From the NCBI GenBank assembly GCA_000499405.2, contig HG738137.1:12984406-13048405 (forward strand): a stretch of 64,000 nt of DNA, in the 5' to 3' direction. The stretch is from Onchocerca volvulus. Its lineage: Eukaryota > Nematoda > Chromadorea > Rhabditida > Onchocercidae. The notes under the pieces were generated by a model. The model made no database searches. It saw only the letters and a program-made list of their open reading frames with translations, and was not told where the DNA came from. A program made the translations under genes and the position numbers. Below, piece after piece: positions 29,201 to 40,601 of this stretch (position 1 is the stretch's first letter; every line of letters starts with the position of its first letter).

Positions 29201-31374
29201 ATGTTTGTCAGTTAATAACTATTATTTATTCATAATTTAAGTTTTCTTATCACATTTTTCGAATCTCGTTATTCTGTTTTTAGTTAGTTTATGTTAGAAT
29301 TGTATTTATAACCAGCATTATTTTGGGTAAATATTCAAACAGGGTTGATATTTCTATGCAGCTTCTCTTGATTGTATTAAATGAATATTTTGATGTTCGA
29401 TATCTGTATCAGCTGAATTAATTAATGATATATTCTACGTTATTATGAATTTGTTATCTTATTATTTCTTATATTTTAGTATTTCAAGTAATATTATTCA
29501 GTTCTTTTTTTATAATAGTCAGAGTTAGACAACAGTTTAGTGGCAACAAGTACATCAATTAATAAAGTGTAAATATAGCATAAGTGCTTAAATTAAATTC
29601 GATATATAAGTATTAAACGTGAGAATCTAAATAATGGAATAGCTATACTTTACCGATACTTTTCTTTAACAGACATTTTTTTGCATTTCTTGACGTGTCG
29701 ATCAGATTTGCATGACTATATCCTATATGTTATATGTTATTTCAGTACTTGAAGTTACATTGTATTAAGATAAGTTTATTTTCAGGTTAACAACTGGTGA
29801 CACTCTTAAACGTTTTGCACGTACGGGTTATTTGGGTTTTCTTCGTCGAACACAATCTATAACTGCTGATGGAGGTAGGTTTTTTTCCAGTAATTTTTTT
29901 AATAATTTTACCTCGTTTTAGAATTTCGAATTTAACTCATCTATTCAACTTTGCAGTGAGAAAAAAAAAACAATGATTAACTTTACATTTTTTTTAATTG
30001 GAAGATTCTCCAGATTTCAACAAAATTTGGACAGATGACATCTAATAAGAATTGTTCTAAAATCTAAACCATTTTCGGATTATTAGTATTTCTTAACTAT
30101 GTATTTTTGGATTATTTTCGTAAATTCCGTATCTCCTAAATTGACATAGTTTTACTAAAAATCATAAGCTTAATGCTAGACATAATTCAACAACTGATAA
30201 AAAAGATGGATCGTTTTTTATAGAACTGCATGATGCAGTATTTGTTGTTGGTGCATTGGATGAAGCATTGATGTTACGAGGCATGAGATATCATCCGGTT
30301 GATATCGAAGCAACCGTAATTCGAGCGCATCGGAAAATTTCGGAATGGTTGGTACCATTGTTTAGCAATTTGAGAATTTCCACAAATTTTTTTAAAATAT
30401 TGTTTACCTGAATTAAAAAATACGATTGCTAATGGATATTTTTTATTCGAATAACTTAAAATTTGTGTTATAAGGATGCATTGGCTTACATAAAATTTAG
30501 AAATTTTGGCTCAGTACTCCAAAATTTCGACCATTTGGACTATTGGCATCAGAAGCCAATGAGGAGAGAAAAATGAAGGCAGGAAGGAGATAGGCTTGAA
30601 GATAATTTCCTTTAATATTTCATATTTTTATACTATGAGAGTTTAATGCTGTGAAAAAAAAAAACAAATTTATTTATTATTATTTATAAATTCATTTTTT
30701 AAAAAAGACAATAATGCAAGTAATACTAATTAAAATTAGTACGAATTAATGCTAAATTAAATTAATGTTAAATATCTTCGACAATGCTAATGCTAAAATT
30801 CTTCTACGGAAAGTACATTAATGATCAATCTTATAATTTAATTGATCTACATTTTAACATATTTCAAGAGGATAGTTTCGTTTGTACAAAAAAAAATGTG
30901 AATGTTTGTTTTATATAGATATACTCACTTTATTTTTACCTATTACACTTGTGGCAAGTAAAAATAGAGGAATGGACATTTTTATTTATATAGACTACTT
31001 GATCGGCCAAGCGGAACATGGCCTGGTGCAGTTAGTATATTAGTAAAAAGAAATTGTTATTTATGTTTTCAGAAGTTCAAATTATAATTATGTTGATTGT
31101 AATAAATAAGGAAATTTTCAGTGCTGTATTCACTTGGACACATCTTTTGGTTGTAGTTGCTGAAACGGAAAGTGCCGAATCCGAAGCGTTAGATTTAGTA
31201 CCAGCCATAACATCCACTGTGCTAGAGGAACATCATTTAATTGTTGGTGTTGTGGTAATTGTCGATCCTGGAGTGGTACCAATAAATAGTCGAGGTGAAA
31301 AGCAACGAATGCATTTACGGGATGCTTTCTTAAAAGATTTGCTTGATCCTATATATGTTGCTTATAACATGTAA
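9482..31374 (+). CDS. dip-2: Disco-interacting protein 2 (DIP2), complete, 37 exons
   Basis: Exons: 9482-9563, 9842-9916, 10177-10263, 10868-10915, 11225-11305, 11608-11727, 11918-11988 (or 12012), 12341-12527, 12931-12986, 18035-18092, 18428-18631, 19422-19537, 19846-19947, 20145-20351, 21069-21205, 21313-21409, 21546-21639, 21840-22074, 22337-22454, 22551-22712, 22952-23032, 23132-23255, 23552-23649, 23980-24069, 24407-24634, 24847-25093, 25495-25661, 25794-25895, 26044-26216, 26603-26694, 27802-27901, 28219-28342, 28692-28835, 28965-29128, 29786-29874, 30224-30347, 31122-31374. Every junction keeps phase, giving about 1578 residues, close to the roughly 1570 of vertebrate DIP2. Residues 1-110 form the DMAP1-binding domain (LPSDVRERLAQLDLELSEGD, then GYDKKRQLLLGPYL). 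Two adenylate-forming (FAAL-like) domains follow, with DRVALVYPNT, VPVPVEVPLTRRDAG, VADGANPWS, YVRSGLLGF, LQAIDSIHQVG, RPPHPHN, VYSGHHS, VVVAEERPR and YLGFLRR. The protein ends in DPIYVAYNM, as in other animals. DIP2 proteins affect lipid metabolism and neuron shape in animals. The acceptor before exon 27 (TTGAAG) is weak. The AATAAA at 31722 is a candidate poly(A) signal. Confidence 0.96.
11371..11418. repeat. Perfect hairpin, 23-bp arms
   Basis: The arm at 11371-11393 is exactly complementary to 11396-11418, with a 2-base spacer. It lies in dip-2 intron 5, shortly after exon 5. No target-site duplication or transposon-like end was seen. Confidence 0.9.
13329..13398. repeat. TA microsatellite in dip-2 intron 9
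   Basis: About 70 bases of TA repeats with occasional CA or GTA interruptions. Confidence 0.9.
14241..14338. repeat. TA microsatellite with 40-bp perfect palindrome
   Basis: TA runs are interspersed with three copies of a GAAAAATATGAT-type motif, the last in reverse orientation. Bases 14299-14318 are the exact reverse complement of 14319-14338, so they form a 40-bp palindrome with no spacer. It lies in dip-2 intron 9. Confidence 0.85.
14575..14960. repeat. Degenerate tandem repeat, period about 95 bp
   Basis: A block containing TTTCTGTAGAATTATTCATA, then AAAATTTAAA and ATTCAAAATTTTTCTC recurs about four times, with starts near 14583, 14666, 14755, 14845 and 14930. It is noncoding and lies inside dip-2 intron 9. 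Confidence 0.65.
15612..15782. repeat. Tandem duplication, about 95 bp
   Basis: The segment TACTACAAAATAATTTATAA and its continuation through TTAAATAGTAA appears at about 15616 and again at about 15711 with only one or two changes. A shorter partial repeat of the second half lies between them. Confidence 0.8.
17087..18092 (+). CDS. dip-2: Alternative 5' exon of dip-2 (new N-terminus, no DMAP1-binding domain)
   Basis: An ATG at 17087 opens a 359-codon frame, by far the longest in the window. It reads straight into the exon 10 segment shared with the full-length dip-2 transcript: the acceptor used after exon 9 lies inside this frame, at 18034/18035, at the same phase. Using the donor at 18092, the product has 316 unique residues followed by about 1309 shared ones. 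The unique part is Ser-, His- and Lys-rich, probably mostly disordered, and resembles no domain I know. It replaces the DMAP1-binding domain. A stop codon (TAA, 17078-17080) sits just before it. An AATTAG acceptor at 17079-17084 cannot join exon 9 in frame, so the segment is more likely a first exon, trans-spliced or with its own promoter, than a cassette exon. Expression is inferred from the long frame; no transcript is visible here. Confidence 0.8.
18848..18925. repeat. Short tandem duplication in dip-2 intron 11
   Basis: The segment ATACGATTTTATTTTTGAGA and its continuation to AAGAGACACC, starting near 18854, is followed about 37 bases later by a diverged copy that ends AAAAGACAC. Confidence 0.5.
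19157..19238. repeat. Tandem duplication, 41 bp, in dip-2 intron 11
   Basis: ATTCCTTTGTGATTGAAAAC and its continuation to AACATGAG at 19157-19197 is followed directly by a copy at 19198-19238 with about five changes. A larger imperfect repeat with an AAATGATTTACAACACCAGT core (about 19070 and 19246) brackets it. Confidence 0.75.
27325..27478. repeat. Imperfect direct repeat in dip-2 intron 30
   Basis: An AGCTGTAAGCAGAAATGTTT-like segment followed by TGGACAAAGCACACAATGTG occurs at about 27325-27382. It recurs, with a 13-base internal contraction, at about 27430-27474. No coding potential was seen. Confidence 0.55.
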
Positions 31375-34300
31375 GAAATGTATGTATATAGGATAATTTT
31401 AAATTAAATTCAAATCAAATTAATCAATCAAATTAATCAATTAGTATAAAATTGTCAATAAAATTAATGATATATGAGTAAATTTAAATTTTATCGTGAG
31501 TTAGTACTAAGAATTAATCTATGTTTAAGTAAATTTTTATTTAGTTATACATTTTTTCTTTTTGATAAATATGTATAATTTTTTTTGGCATCATTCGGAT
31601 ATTTCTTCTAATTAATTCTATGTTAGGTATTGTTTTTATATGTATTTTTTTTAAATGAAGTGTAAATAGTCTAAGAGGGAATGATTTTCAAATTTTTAAG
31701 TTTAATAATAATAAAAGATCCAATAAAATATTGAAAATTCTCTGAAAGATAAATCTCTTTGCATTTCATTAACTTGTCAAGAAAATTAGAGAAATTAAAT
31801 GAAAGAAATTTTTGGAAATTTTATTCAAAAGATTTTTTTGTGAAAATTTCAATAAATTTAGATTTGAATAAAAATATTATAATATAAAACCATGTATTAT
31901 CAGTTTTGTGAAATAGTGTTTATACAATTTTGTATTGCTCATTTATCAGTGTATTGTCTAAAAAAATTGTAAGATATGAATGTTGCCTCCTGGATTATTT
32001 CCAGCTTATATGTTCTTATATCACAAAATTCTTTATTTTATGTTTTCAACTTTAAAAATTTTTCTTGCTCTAACTTTGTAATGTGAAAAAAAAAAACTTT
32101 TTTATTTCTTAATTACACAATTTTCATTATTGTGAATAGTTTTTTTTTTTTTTGAATTATTGTTAATATTTAAATCTTAATATTTGTTTGGACGAAAGAA
32201 GGAAACGTAAAATTATATATTAATGTTAGCACAATTTACTGAAATATTGAAAATTTCAATTTGATAATGAATTAAATTCTAAAGAAGTTATTTAAGGAAG
32301 TCATCAAATTAATGATATTTCAAAATTTTTAATGGTGAATTCACTGAGTAGAAATAATTGTTTCACTTAATTTTAAACTAAGTGAAAACGAAAATTGATT
32401 TAAATTTTGTTAGCCTTATTTTCTGAATACCTCATAGATGAAAATATTGTTCCAAAAATGATTTGAATTTGAATTAAAATAACCAAATAATAACAATTAA
32501 TTATAATTATCGTAAACATTCAAGAAATAATTTTTGATTGAATTCGTTAGTTTTTCTTCAAAATTTACGTAAAAATTTGTTTCAATTAATAGGAATACTT
32601 TTTTTTCATTTTGGCGTTATATTTCTTTATTTCTTCCTGTACTGCCTAAATTTTCATTAATATTTCTCTATTTATTATATCATTATCATTTACTTTACTT
32701 ATATCATTTTGCAACTGTATATCATTTCCAAATGATTTCATCATTTACTTTCAGTATCACGTATGATATCAGTCTCATCCTATTTTGATTTTGTCTTGAT
32801 AGGAGAATTGCTAGTGATAAATGATATAAAGTTTAGATTTCGTTGGGAAATTTAATTTTAGGATATGAATTTTTCAGTTCGTATAACTGTACTATGGTTT
32901 TGATGATTTTTTGGGATTCTTTTAATTATAATTTTTGCACAATTAGAGTATTATGATATCTTATTTTAATTTTCACTTATTAGTAGTAATTTCAAGAATC
33001 CCAAATTATTTCTTAATGAGTAAATGATATCAGAAATGATTTATTATTGTTATTTCTATTTGATTGTCAAATGCTTTATATTCCAGAAGTCAGTAAATCA
33101 TTTAATTTTATGTAAATTAAATCTTTAGTAATTAAAAGGGGAGAATTTTTCTTTTTTTTTTATTGCTGTTTTTTATTCCCCAATTTCAATTTTTTGAAAA
33201 ATTTCTTGATTCTGGTAGGAAACAATGGAAAAACAAATTTTATGAATGTGCTCAATTTTATTTGTTAACTATTTTACTATATTTGCTATGCTGATTTCAT
33301 TGTGCATTTTTTTTTTTTCTCTATTTATATCATGCATTTACTTAGCAATTTTTAAGAATTTTGAAATTTTTTGAGAAAAAAAGATTTTTTTAAATTCTTT
33401 TCTATCAAATATATTTTTTATGTGTAATTTTTTGCAATTTGCGATCTGTGCATATATAATTGGAAGCTTTTCTTTTTATTATCAATTTTGTGCTTAGTTG
33501 TTAAATATGTATAAATTCGTTTGTGATTTATATTCGAAATTATCTTAATGAACTTTTTCTCTTTTTAAAAGAAAAAAATAAAGTAAATCAAAATTTTTTG
33601 CGAAGTTAATTTAATAGTTTTGTGATAACTTTTTTTTGAAAGCTGTTGTAATTGTTTATAAAAATTATTTCATTGAAAAATAAAGGATAAAAGAAAAACG
33701 AAATTTACATATTACTGAAGAAGAAGTTGTTAGAGTTTCTTTTTTTCCATTCGAATGGAATAAGTATATATCCATAAAATTTTTATATATTTTATGAGTT
33801 TTTGCAGAAATTTTCAAGATGGAGATAGCGGAAATTTATAAAATATGAAAATTTATTGTGGAATTTCACGGACGGAACGTATGAATCATATTTTACATGT
33901 TTTTATTTTACGTTTGCGTAAAATTTTATTTTGTTATATTGGCAAATTTTATGATATTATTTGCTGAATTTTATTATAAGTTGAAAAAATTGTTTATTAC
34001 GAGGGAAGAACTTAGAACATACACATTTGCCTCATTTATACATATTATTCGCGAAAAATATTTGAGCAAATATAAGTTAAAGTGAGGTCTGCACAAATAA
34101 TAAGTTGTATTAAATCGTAGAATTCCCGATAATTCCCGAATGGTTACTTCCAAGTTGTAAAATTCCCGGTAATTACTGAAGATGATTTCCGGATTTTCTT
34201 TCGATTAAGAATTTTCTTCATTCCATTTCGTTAAATTTGATTTTATAGTTCTAATATCCTTGATTTTCATGAGAATAAACAGTATCACAATTAAATCAAT

Positions 34301-34440
34301 TAAATAAGTTAAATCGATATCATAGTTAAATCAGAAGAAGTGATAACACGATAAATCAATCAAATTAGTTTGTTAGATAAATCAGTTAATCAGTTAAACA
34401 TATGATTTTTTTTTGTAAGAAACATGTTCACAGTGAAAAA
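31375..34440. other. Noncoding region between dip-2 and tmem-39
   Basis: AT-rich sequence with no supportable gene on either strand. The 3' UTR of dip-2 presumably ends soon after the AATAAA at 31722-31727. The 62-codon frame at 33897-34085 is Phe/Ile/Lys-rich and without a recognisable product. At 34441-34448 there is a good ATTTTCAG acceptor, probably a spliced-leader site for the next gene. Confidence 0.6.
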
Positions 34441-34474
34441 ATTTTCAGAATGAAATTTTGATGATCAATCAATA
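34441..34474 (+). promoter_or_regulatory. Trans-splice acceptor and two tiny upstream ORFs of tmem-39
   Basis: ATTTTCAG ends at 34448. Between it and the main ATG at 34478 lie two short frames: ATG AAA TTT TGA at 34450 and ATG ATC AAT CAA TAA at 34461. If the leader is added at 34448, both would precede the main start and could lower its translation. This is inference from sequence only. Confidence 0.45.
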
Positions 34475-34477
34475 ATT

Positions 34478-37400
34478 ATGGTTAATCGTTCGACGTTACG
34501 TAATCGACATCATGCTAATCGACCGTCTGCTTCTGTTGCGCCATCTGTGTCTGCTAATTTTACACGAATCGATGATAGAAAAAGGTTTGAATTATTCCAG
34601 TTTATTCTGAAAATTAGATGTATAAATTACAAAATGATCTATATAAGAGAAATTAAGTATGAAATGAAGTTATACAGTACATAATATTAGGTAATATTAT
34701 AAAGTTTCTATAGATACCATAATAAATTAACTTCATTGAATGTTAATTATATATATGAATTGACATAGAATTCTTGCTAAAGTTATCGTATTTTTATAAC
34801 GAAAACTAAGTAGAAACACGAAATCTGATAGTATTCCGCAATGATATATATTACGTCAAGAAGTACGTGTTCGTACGCGATAATTAAAAATGATACATAT
34901 GGAAAGAAATATAGTTATAAGCAATAGGACAGTATAATGATATTTCTGCATGATATAAATTTTTTTTTTTTGAAATATAAAAAATTATAATTCAAAAATT
35001 TATTAATAATTTATGAGTGAAAAAAAAAAGCACGAATTGAATTTCTACAATATGTTTCATCGTAAAGCTATCTAATTGTAAGCATTCGAATATTGTAATG
35101 ATATTTTGTGCATTATGTAAAGTTCTTTTTTTTTTTTTTACATACCAAAGACTGCAACACAAAATTAGTTAATTAATAATTTATAAATAAATAAAGTACA
35201 AATTGAATTTCTACAGTATAAAATTTTCAACATTTTTTTACTGTAAAATTTCCATATTTTTTTGCCGTTAAGTTTTCCATATTTTGAATATCGTTCGCTT
35301 CAATTATTAGCAAAATAAGTTCCAACTTATTTAAGACCGGAATTTACTATTTTTTCCTTTTTTTTTTTTTAAATGGAAGCAAAATTATTTGCAGAAATGA
35401 AGATTATAGCAGAATAGCTATGCAAATTCATCCTATTTGGCCAGAAATGCCTCAAGGACAAGGTGAATTATTCTTCGAATGTACACTATTCCTTTATTCC
35501 GTTTTAGCATTATTCTTGCAATATCTCAATTTGTACAAGACAATGTGGTGGTTGCCAAAATCATATTGGCATTATTCATTGGTAATTTTTTTTCACAAAA
35601 TGTTTTATTATTATTTATTTGATTTATTCCTAATAAGTAATTAAACTTATCATTTATTGCTACATATATATATTTCATTACTTTGAAATAGAAGGATATA
35701 ATTTGAAGTTGTTGCTTGATGACATTGTTTCTCTCTTGCTTTTAAATTTTATTTCAGAAATTCCATTTAATTAATCCATATTTGCTATCATGTGTTGGTC
35801 TTTTACTTGGTGTGCGGGTAACAAAATGTTTTTGGAAAACGGTAAATGGCGAAGAATTTGTTTGTTGTTTTTTACTTCTTTTTTTTTTTTCTTTCAAATT
35901 CACTTCTAAAGAAAAATAATTGAAATTTAAAAATTTTTTGAAATTAAATTTAAAAGCATTAATGTTTTTAGATAACCGAACTAGCAGCAAATGCTAGACA
36001 AGATGCATCAAAAGCTCAATGTTTTATATGGGATATTATTGAATGGGCAATCGTTAAAACACCAATGTTTACGATGGTTGCAACATCATTCCTATTCAGT
36101 TTTTCACGTGTTTATTTCGATTTTCCCTTTAAATCATTGCTTTATTTCGGGCATCCGTAAGTTTATCATTAGAATTGAAATGTACTTTCATAAAAAACAG
36201 AAAATTAGCTATGGTTGAGGCAGGAAAGGGGAAAGAAATAAGTAAACAAAAGAATAAGTAGGAATAAAAATTTTGAAAAACCGAAAAATTTTAGTTTTTG
36301 AAAAATAATATTTGTCGTGAAAATAAATTTTGCGAAAGAGACAGTTCCTATTAGAAGAAAGAATTTATTAAAAGGCGGAATAATTATGAACAAACCAACT
36401 ATCCGAGAGGATCTAAATAGATTATCACTGGGTATTCTTTCCTTTGTTGTTCGTAAAAATGAACGCTGTTCCCTGATCCCTGATTGTTGATTTTTCTATC
36501 AATTCGAATCGATTTTGCAGGGTTCGTTGTAAATACTGTCGTAAAGATTACCGGTGCTCGTTAACCAACTTGTGGAATAAGAAGTGCTTCTGTTCCAAAA
36601 TCCAAATCTTTTAAATCCTTTTGAGACCCCTTCTCCTCTCTGATCTCCAACGTGTCTTCTCATGATAGGTCAACCTGGCTTTGTTTATCAGTTAATCGGA
36701 ACAGTAAACAAATTTACCCCCCCCCCTTTGTTTATCGGCATATTGGTACATTTGAAACAACACATTTCTTGACCTTTAACACTCCTTGTTTGCATTAATT
36801 ATATTTTTCGGATTTTTCCGACAAATATTGTCCAGAAGAATATATTGTTATAAAATACTGTCTTAATTTTCGAAAAATGATATTGTCCAGGAAAAAAGAT
36901 AAATTTTATTTTTGGTATTTTTAAAACGTATTTTGAAGAGTTTTGCTTAAGATATTAAGATGATTTTCTTTTTATTCCAATCAGAAGTGTAACTTGCATC
37001 TTAAAATCTATGGAAAGATGGGTTACAAAACAAGAAATAATTATAATTTTGAATTTTCGTATTTGTCATCATTCTCGGTATCAGCTAATTTCATCTTAAT
37101 TTTGATTATATTAAAAAAAAAAAAAAAAACGAAATAATTTATAGGATTCTTTTCTTCTTATATTTATTCCACGATAATGTATCATATAAAATACGCTGTT
37201 ATTCTGCAAAATTATGGTTTATTATTAATGGAAAGTCATTGTCGGGAATAACCGGTATTATACATCCACCTGCGCTTATTGATGTTGATAATGTTGTGCA
37301 TATGTGTAGCACTAATCCATGTGTGTATTCCATGGTTTTCATTTTTTTTATATGTAAAAATTGTTAAAGTTTGAATTTTTTTTCCTTTTTTTTTTTTTTT

Positions 37401-37568
37401 TTTTAAGTAAATAAATCAGATACAAGATTTTCAGTACAAATACGCGAAGAAGTTTCGGTATTAATGAAAGATTTTGGTTTACGAATTAAGCATTGCTTCT
37501 TTTCTGGTTTAACAACAGCATATCTTTCAATTTTTATACCATGCATATTTACACCTGTAAGTTTTTCT

Positions 37569-37602
<34 letters not shown>

Positions 37603-39890
37603 AATGAATATATGCTGATTTATATCTTCAAGACAGTTTAATATTAAATAGCTAATTTTGAAAATATAGAGATAAGAATCGTATGTGAAACAATATAGAA
37701 GTATGTTATTATTTGTAACAAAAAAAAAAAATAAGAATAAAAACGAAGCATTTAGTATATTGATATATATAAAAATAATTATTAAGAAAGATTTTATGAT
37801 TATAATTGGTAATTTATGATTTTTAATCTTTCTCTTCTTCTTCTTCTTAGTAATTCTTAAAATTTGCAAAAAATTTCAGCAACGATCACCATCTGGTTTA
37901 TCACAACAGATGTATATTGATATTTTATGGGTTATGGAATTATTTTTTGTCGTATTTTTAACATCATTTTCACTTTATGCAACATATTTGCTACCACTAC
38001 AATATTGTGATTTGTTACATCGTTGTGCGGCACATCTTGGAAAATGGGAACGATTGGATCGATTAACAATAGCTGCAATTAGTAATAATAGTGGTAGTAG
38101 TAGTAGTAGTAATAGTTATTACAATAGCAATAGTATGACTACTAGTACTTGTAGCAGTATTAGTAGTGGTAGTAGTAATAACAGTAGCAGTAATAGTAGT
38201 TATGGTGCTGGTGGTTCGATACAAATAACGAATTCAATCATAACAAATACTATATGTACAGAGTAAGTATAGAATTTGTTGATTTTTATTTTGTTTAATA
38301 AATTCAAGAAAATTATTTCTAAAATACTGGAGCAAATTTATTTCTTTATCAGAAAGTCTCAAGATTATTATTGAGATGTGTTTTGACATACTTTAAAATG
38401 AAGAAATCAGTATAAAAAGTCCAACTGAGTAGGAAGTGAATTTAGGAAGTATATTTCTTTCTAACAGTCCAAAAACGAACCAAATTAAATGAACTAATTT
38501 AAGAATAGGATTGATTAGCAGTTTTATTATCGAAAGATTCATTGTACTATATGACTGAATAATCATAATTAAGCTAATTCTTCCGTTAATTTCCAAATCT
38601 ATAAGTTCCCAGTGATTTATCGAAAGTTATAAATAAAATTGTTTATTCTTTTTTTCTTTCTTTTTTGATCTAATGAAGAATCTAGTTATAGAAAGATTTA
38701 AAGGGCTTCTTTGAAGTTCAATCAGTTGATTTTCAAAATTATTGTTTGCAGATGGTCTAAGCATAATGGTCTTTATGCGGATGGTTCCGTTGTTCGTCAT
38801 CAAGGACAGCTTTACAAAGCTGTTGCTATCGCTGATACGTTAGGCGTCGCAGCGGAGCCCGGAAATTCGGATCATTCGCGTTTTTATGTAAGTACACTTC
38901 GTGTTTAAAAAAAAAAAAAAAAAAATTAGAGAGATTTGAAATTAAAGTAATTTCCTCATGGGAAAGGCAATTCTGGTATGTTCTTAAGATGTAATATTAT
39001 AGCTATATGGAGAAAATTTGTATCGTAGAAATTTCGTTTAATTTTTTACTTTATAACAGTCAGCGTTGATCTGATAATTTGAATCATCAGCAGATGACTG
39101 TAAGAAAACGAAACATTTCAATATCTTTGATATGCGATCTGTTGTTGGACTATCTAGTATGCAATCATTTTATTATCATTTCATTAATTATATTTAACGA
39201 CTATATAATTTGTAAAGGTCGTTCTGAAAATTTAGATTAAAATACATAAAATATCAAATTTATTTGTTCTTATAATTTCAGCGAATTGGTAGTGATCCGG
39301 TTACTTTGATCGGTACAATGGCAGTTTTTCAAGTTGTTTTAATTGCCATCCAATTTTGGTTGTTGATATTAACGACGGATTGGCAGCATATCGTTACGCT
39401 CGTGCTACTTATATTTGCTAATTATCTTTTACTAGCAAAGGTTGTTTTTGAAGACCAATTTTTCTTGCATTTGAAAATTGTTTTTTTTTGCAGTTGCTGT
39501 AAAAATTTAAATACTGCCATTTTGCTGGTATCATCATAATTGTTTAGTTACTTTTTGCGTTTTTTTTTTTTTTTTATTTTACTTTATTTTATTTTAATAG
39601 TTGGATTTGATGATACTGACATTTCAGGGGTTAAGATAGTTATTAGTAGACAAATATATGTCATATATTATGTTGGAATTAACTGTAATTAAATTTTGAA
39701 TTTAGACAATTAAGATTTTCCATTAGTTATATTTTTTGTTCACTATCAACTGCTTATTAGATTTATTTTTGATTTTGCTTATTGAATTAAAAATTTTTAG
39801 ACATTTAAAGATCGTGTAATTATTGGAAGAATTTATAAGCCTTCTCCGGAAGATCTACAATTAATTAGGCAGCTACAGCAATGTGAATAG
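34478..39890 (+). CDS. tmem-39: TMEM39-family multipass ER membrane protein, complete, 10 exons
   Basis: Exons: 34478-34584, 35395-35581, 35758-35841, 35972-36156, 37145-37320, 37435-37556, 37880-38262, 38752-38887, 39282-39440, 39801-39890. All phases agree and give 542 residues; human TMEM39A has 488. Family signatures are LNLYKTMWWLP near residue 85, YLLPLQYCDLLHRCAAHLGK near residue 330, VVRHQGQLYKAV and DHSRFY. About eight hydrophobic segments are visible. TMEM39 proteins reside in the ER membrane and have been linked to collagen secretion and stress responses in Caenorhabditis elegans and to PI4P and autophagy control in mammals. The loop after AHLGKWERLD carries an added Ser/Asn-rich stretch (about residues 354-415), encoded by AGT/AAT repeats, that accounts for most of the extra length. 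The donor ending exon 5 is CAT|GTGTGT, chosen because it keeps phase and gives NPLQIREEV. The AATAAA at 40212 is a candidate poly(A) signal. Confidence 0.93.
36521..36614 (+). other. tmem-39: Possible alternative last exon of tmem-39 (Cys-rich tail)
   Basis: A strong TTTTGCAG acceptor ends at 36520 inside tmem-39 intron 4. Splicing exon 4 (phase 2) to 36521 keeps frame for 31 codons and then stops at 36612-36614. The encoded tail, VRCKYCRKDYRCSLTNLW and on, has five cysteines and looks like the first half of a BED-type zinc finger. It may be a real alternative terminal exon that truncates the membrane protein, a relic of a hAT-like transposase, or chance. Confidence 0.3.
36717..36726. repeat. 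C10 homopolymer between TTTGTTTATC direct repeats
   Basis: A run of ten C in a region that is otherwise about 70% AT. TTTGTTTATC occurs at 36680 and again immediately after the run at 36727. Confidence 0.85.
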
Positions 39891-40601
39891 TGAAAAATGT
39901 CCTCGATGATTTGCTTCAAACGGTTGTTTATAAATATTATAATTCATAATGTGATGATATTGAAAATTTATTTTTTTTTCTTTTTTTGCACTTAGTAAGT
40001 TATGATATGTATGGTAATTTTTAGGTGTTTGAATGTTTTTAATTTATGCAAATGTGTCTTATATCCATATGTGTTAAAAATTTAGGATCCCTGATTTTCA
40101 AAATCGAAAATAAGAAATTTAAATTTGGAAAAAAAGATTGTGAAATTTCCTGGAAATTTTTGTTCCATATTGTTCAATTTTTCTGATTTAAGTTACTTAT
40201 ATTATGAAATGAATAAATTGTTTGTATTTGCAATGTGTTTTCAAATGAAATTTATGAATTTTGGGAATGTTTCCCTTATTTTATTAGTATTCGAAAGCAT
40301 ATTTCATCCATTTATATATGATAGTTATTGACGAATCTGTTTTTGAGTGAACGAAAAATGCTAACAATCAATTGTAATTATTAGATTGATGTAGTAAGAT
40401 TCTAAAAAATAGATTTTGAGGCAATAATATTTCTGATGATTGGATTAATTTATTTCCTTGGGTATTTACCATTTGTAGGATTGCAAAAGATGACATTTAT
40501 GGATGTTTTTTTTTTCTTTTTCCGAGAAACGATTTTCTTTTTTCCTGAAAGGAAGCAGAAATAATAGAAGTGATTTTTAGTTGTTTTTAGATTTCTCAAG
40601 T
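39891..40601 (+). other. Spacer between tmem-39 and the POT1 gene
   Basis: 711 bases without a supportable gene. An AATAAA at 40212-40217 may end tmem-39. A TTGTTTTTAG acceptor ends at 40590, eleven bases before the POT1 start codon, and may be a spliced-leader site. The poly(A)-to-acceptor distance of about 370 bases does not exclude a two-gene operon but does not show one. Confidence 0.5.

Noticed and set aside
36205..37869. Minus-strand open frames in tmem-39 introns
   Set aside because: They are low-complexity F/I/L/K-rich translations of AT-rich intron DNA with no family resemblance.
39891..40601. tmem-39 and pot1 as an operon
   Set aside because: Spacing and an acceptor make it possible, but the gap is long for a classical nematode operon and there is no SL2-type evidence in sequence alone.
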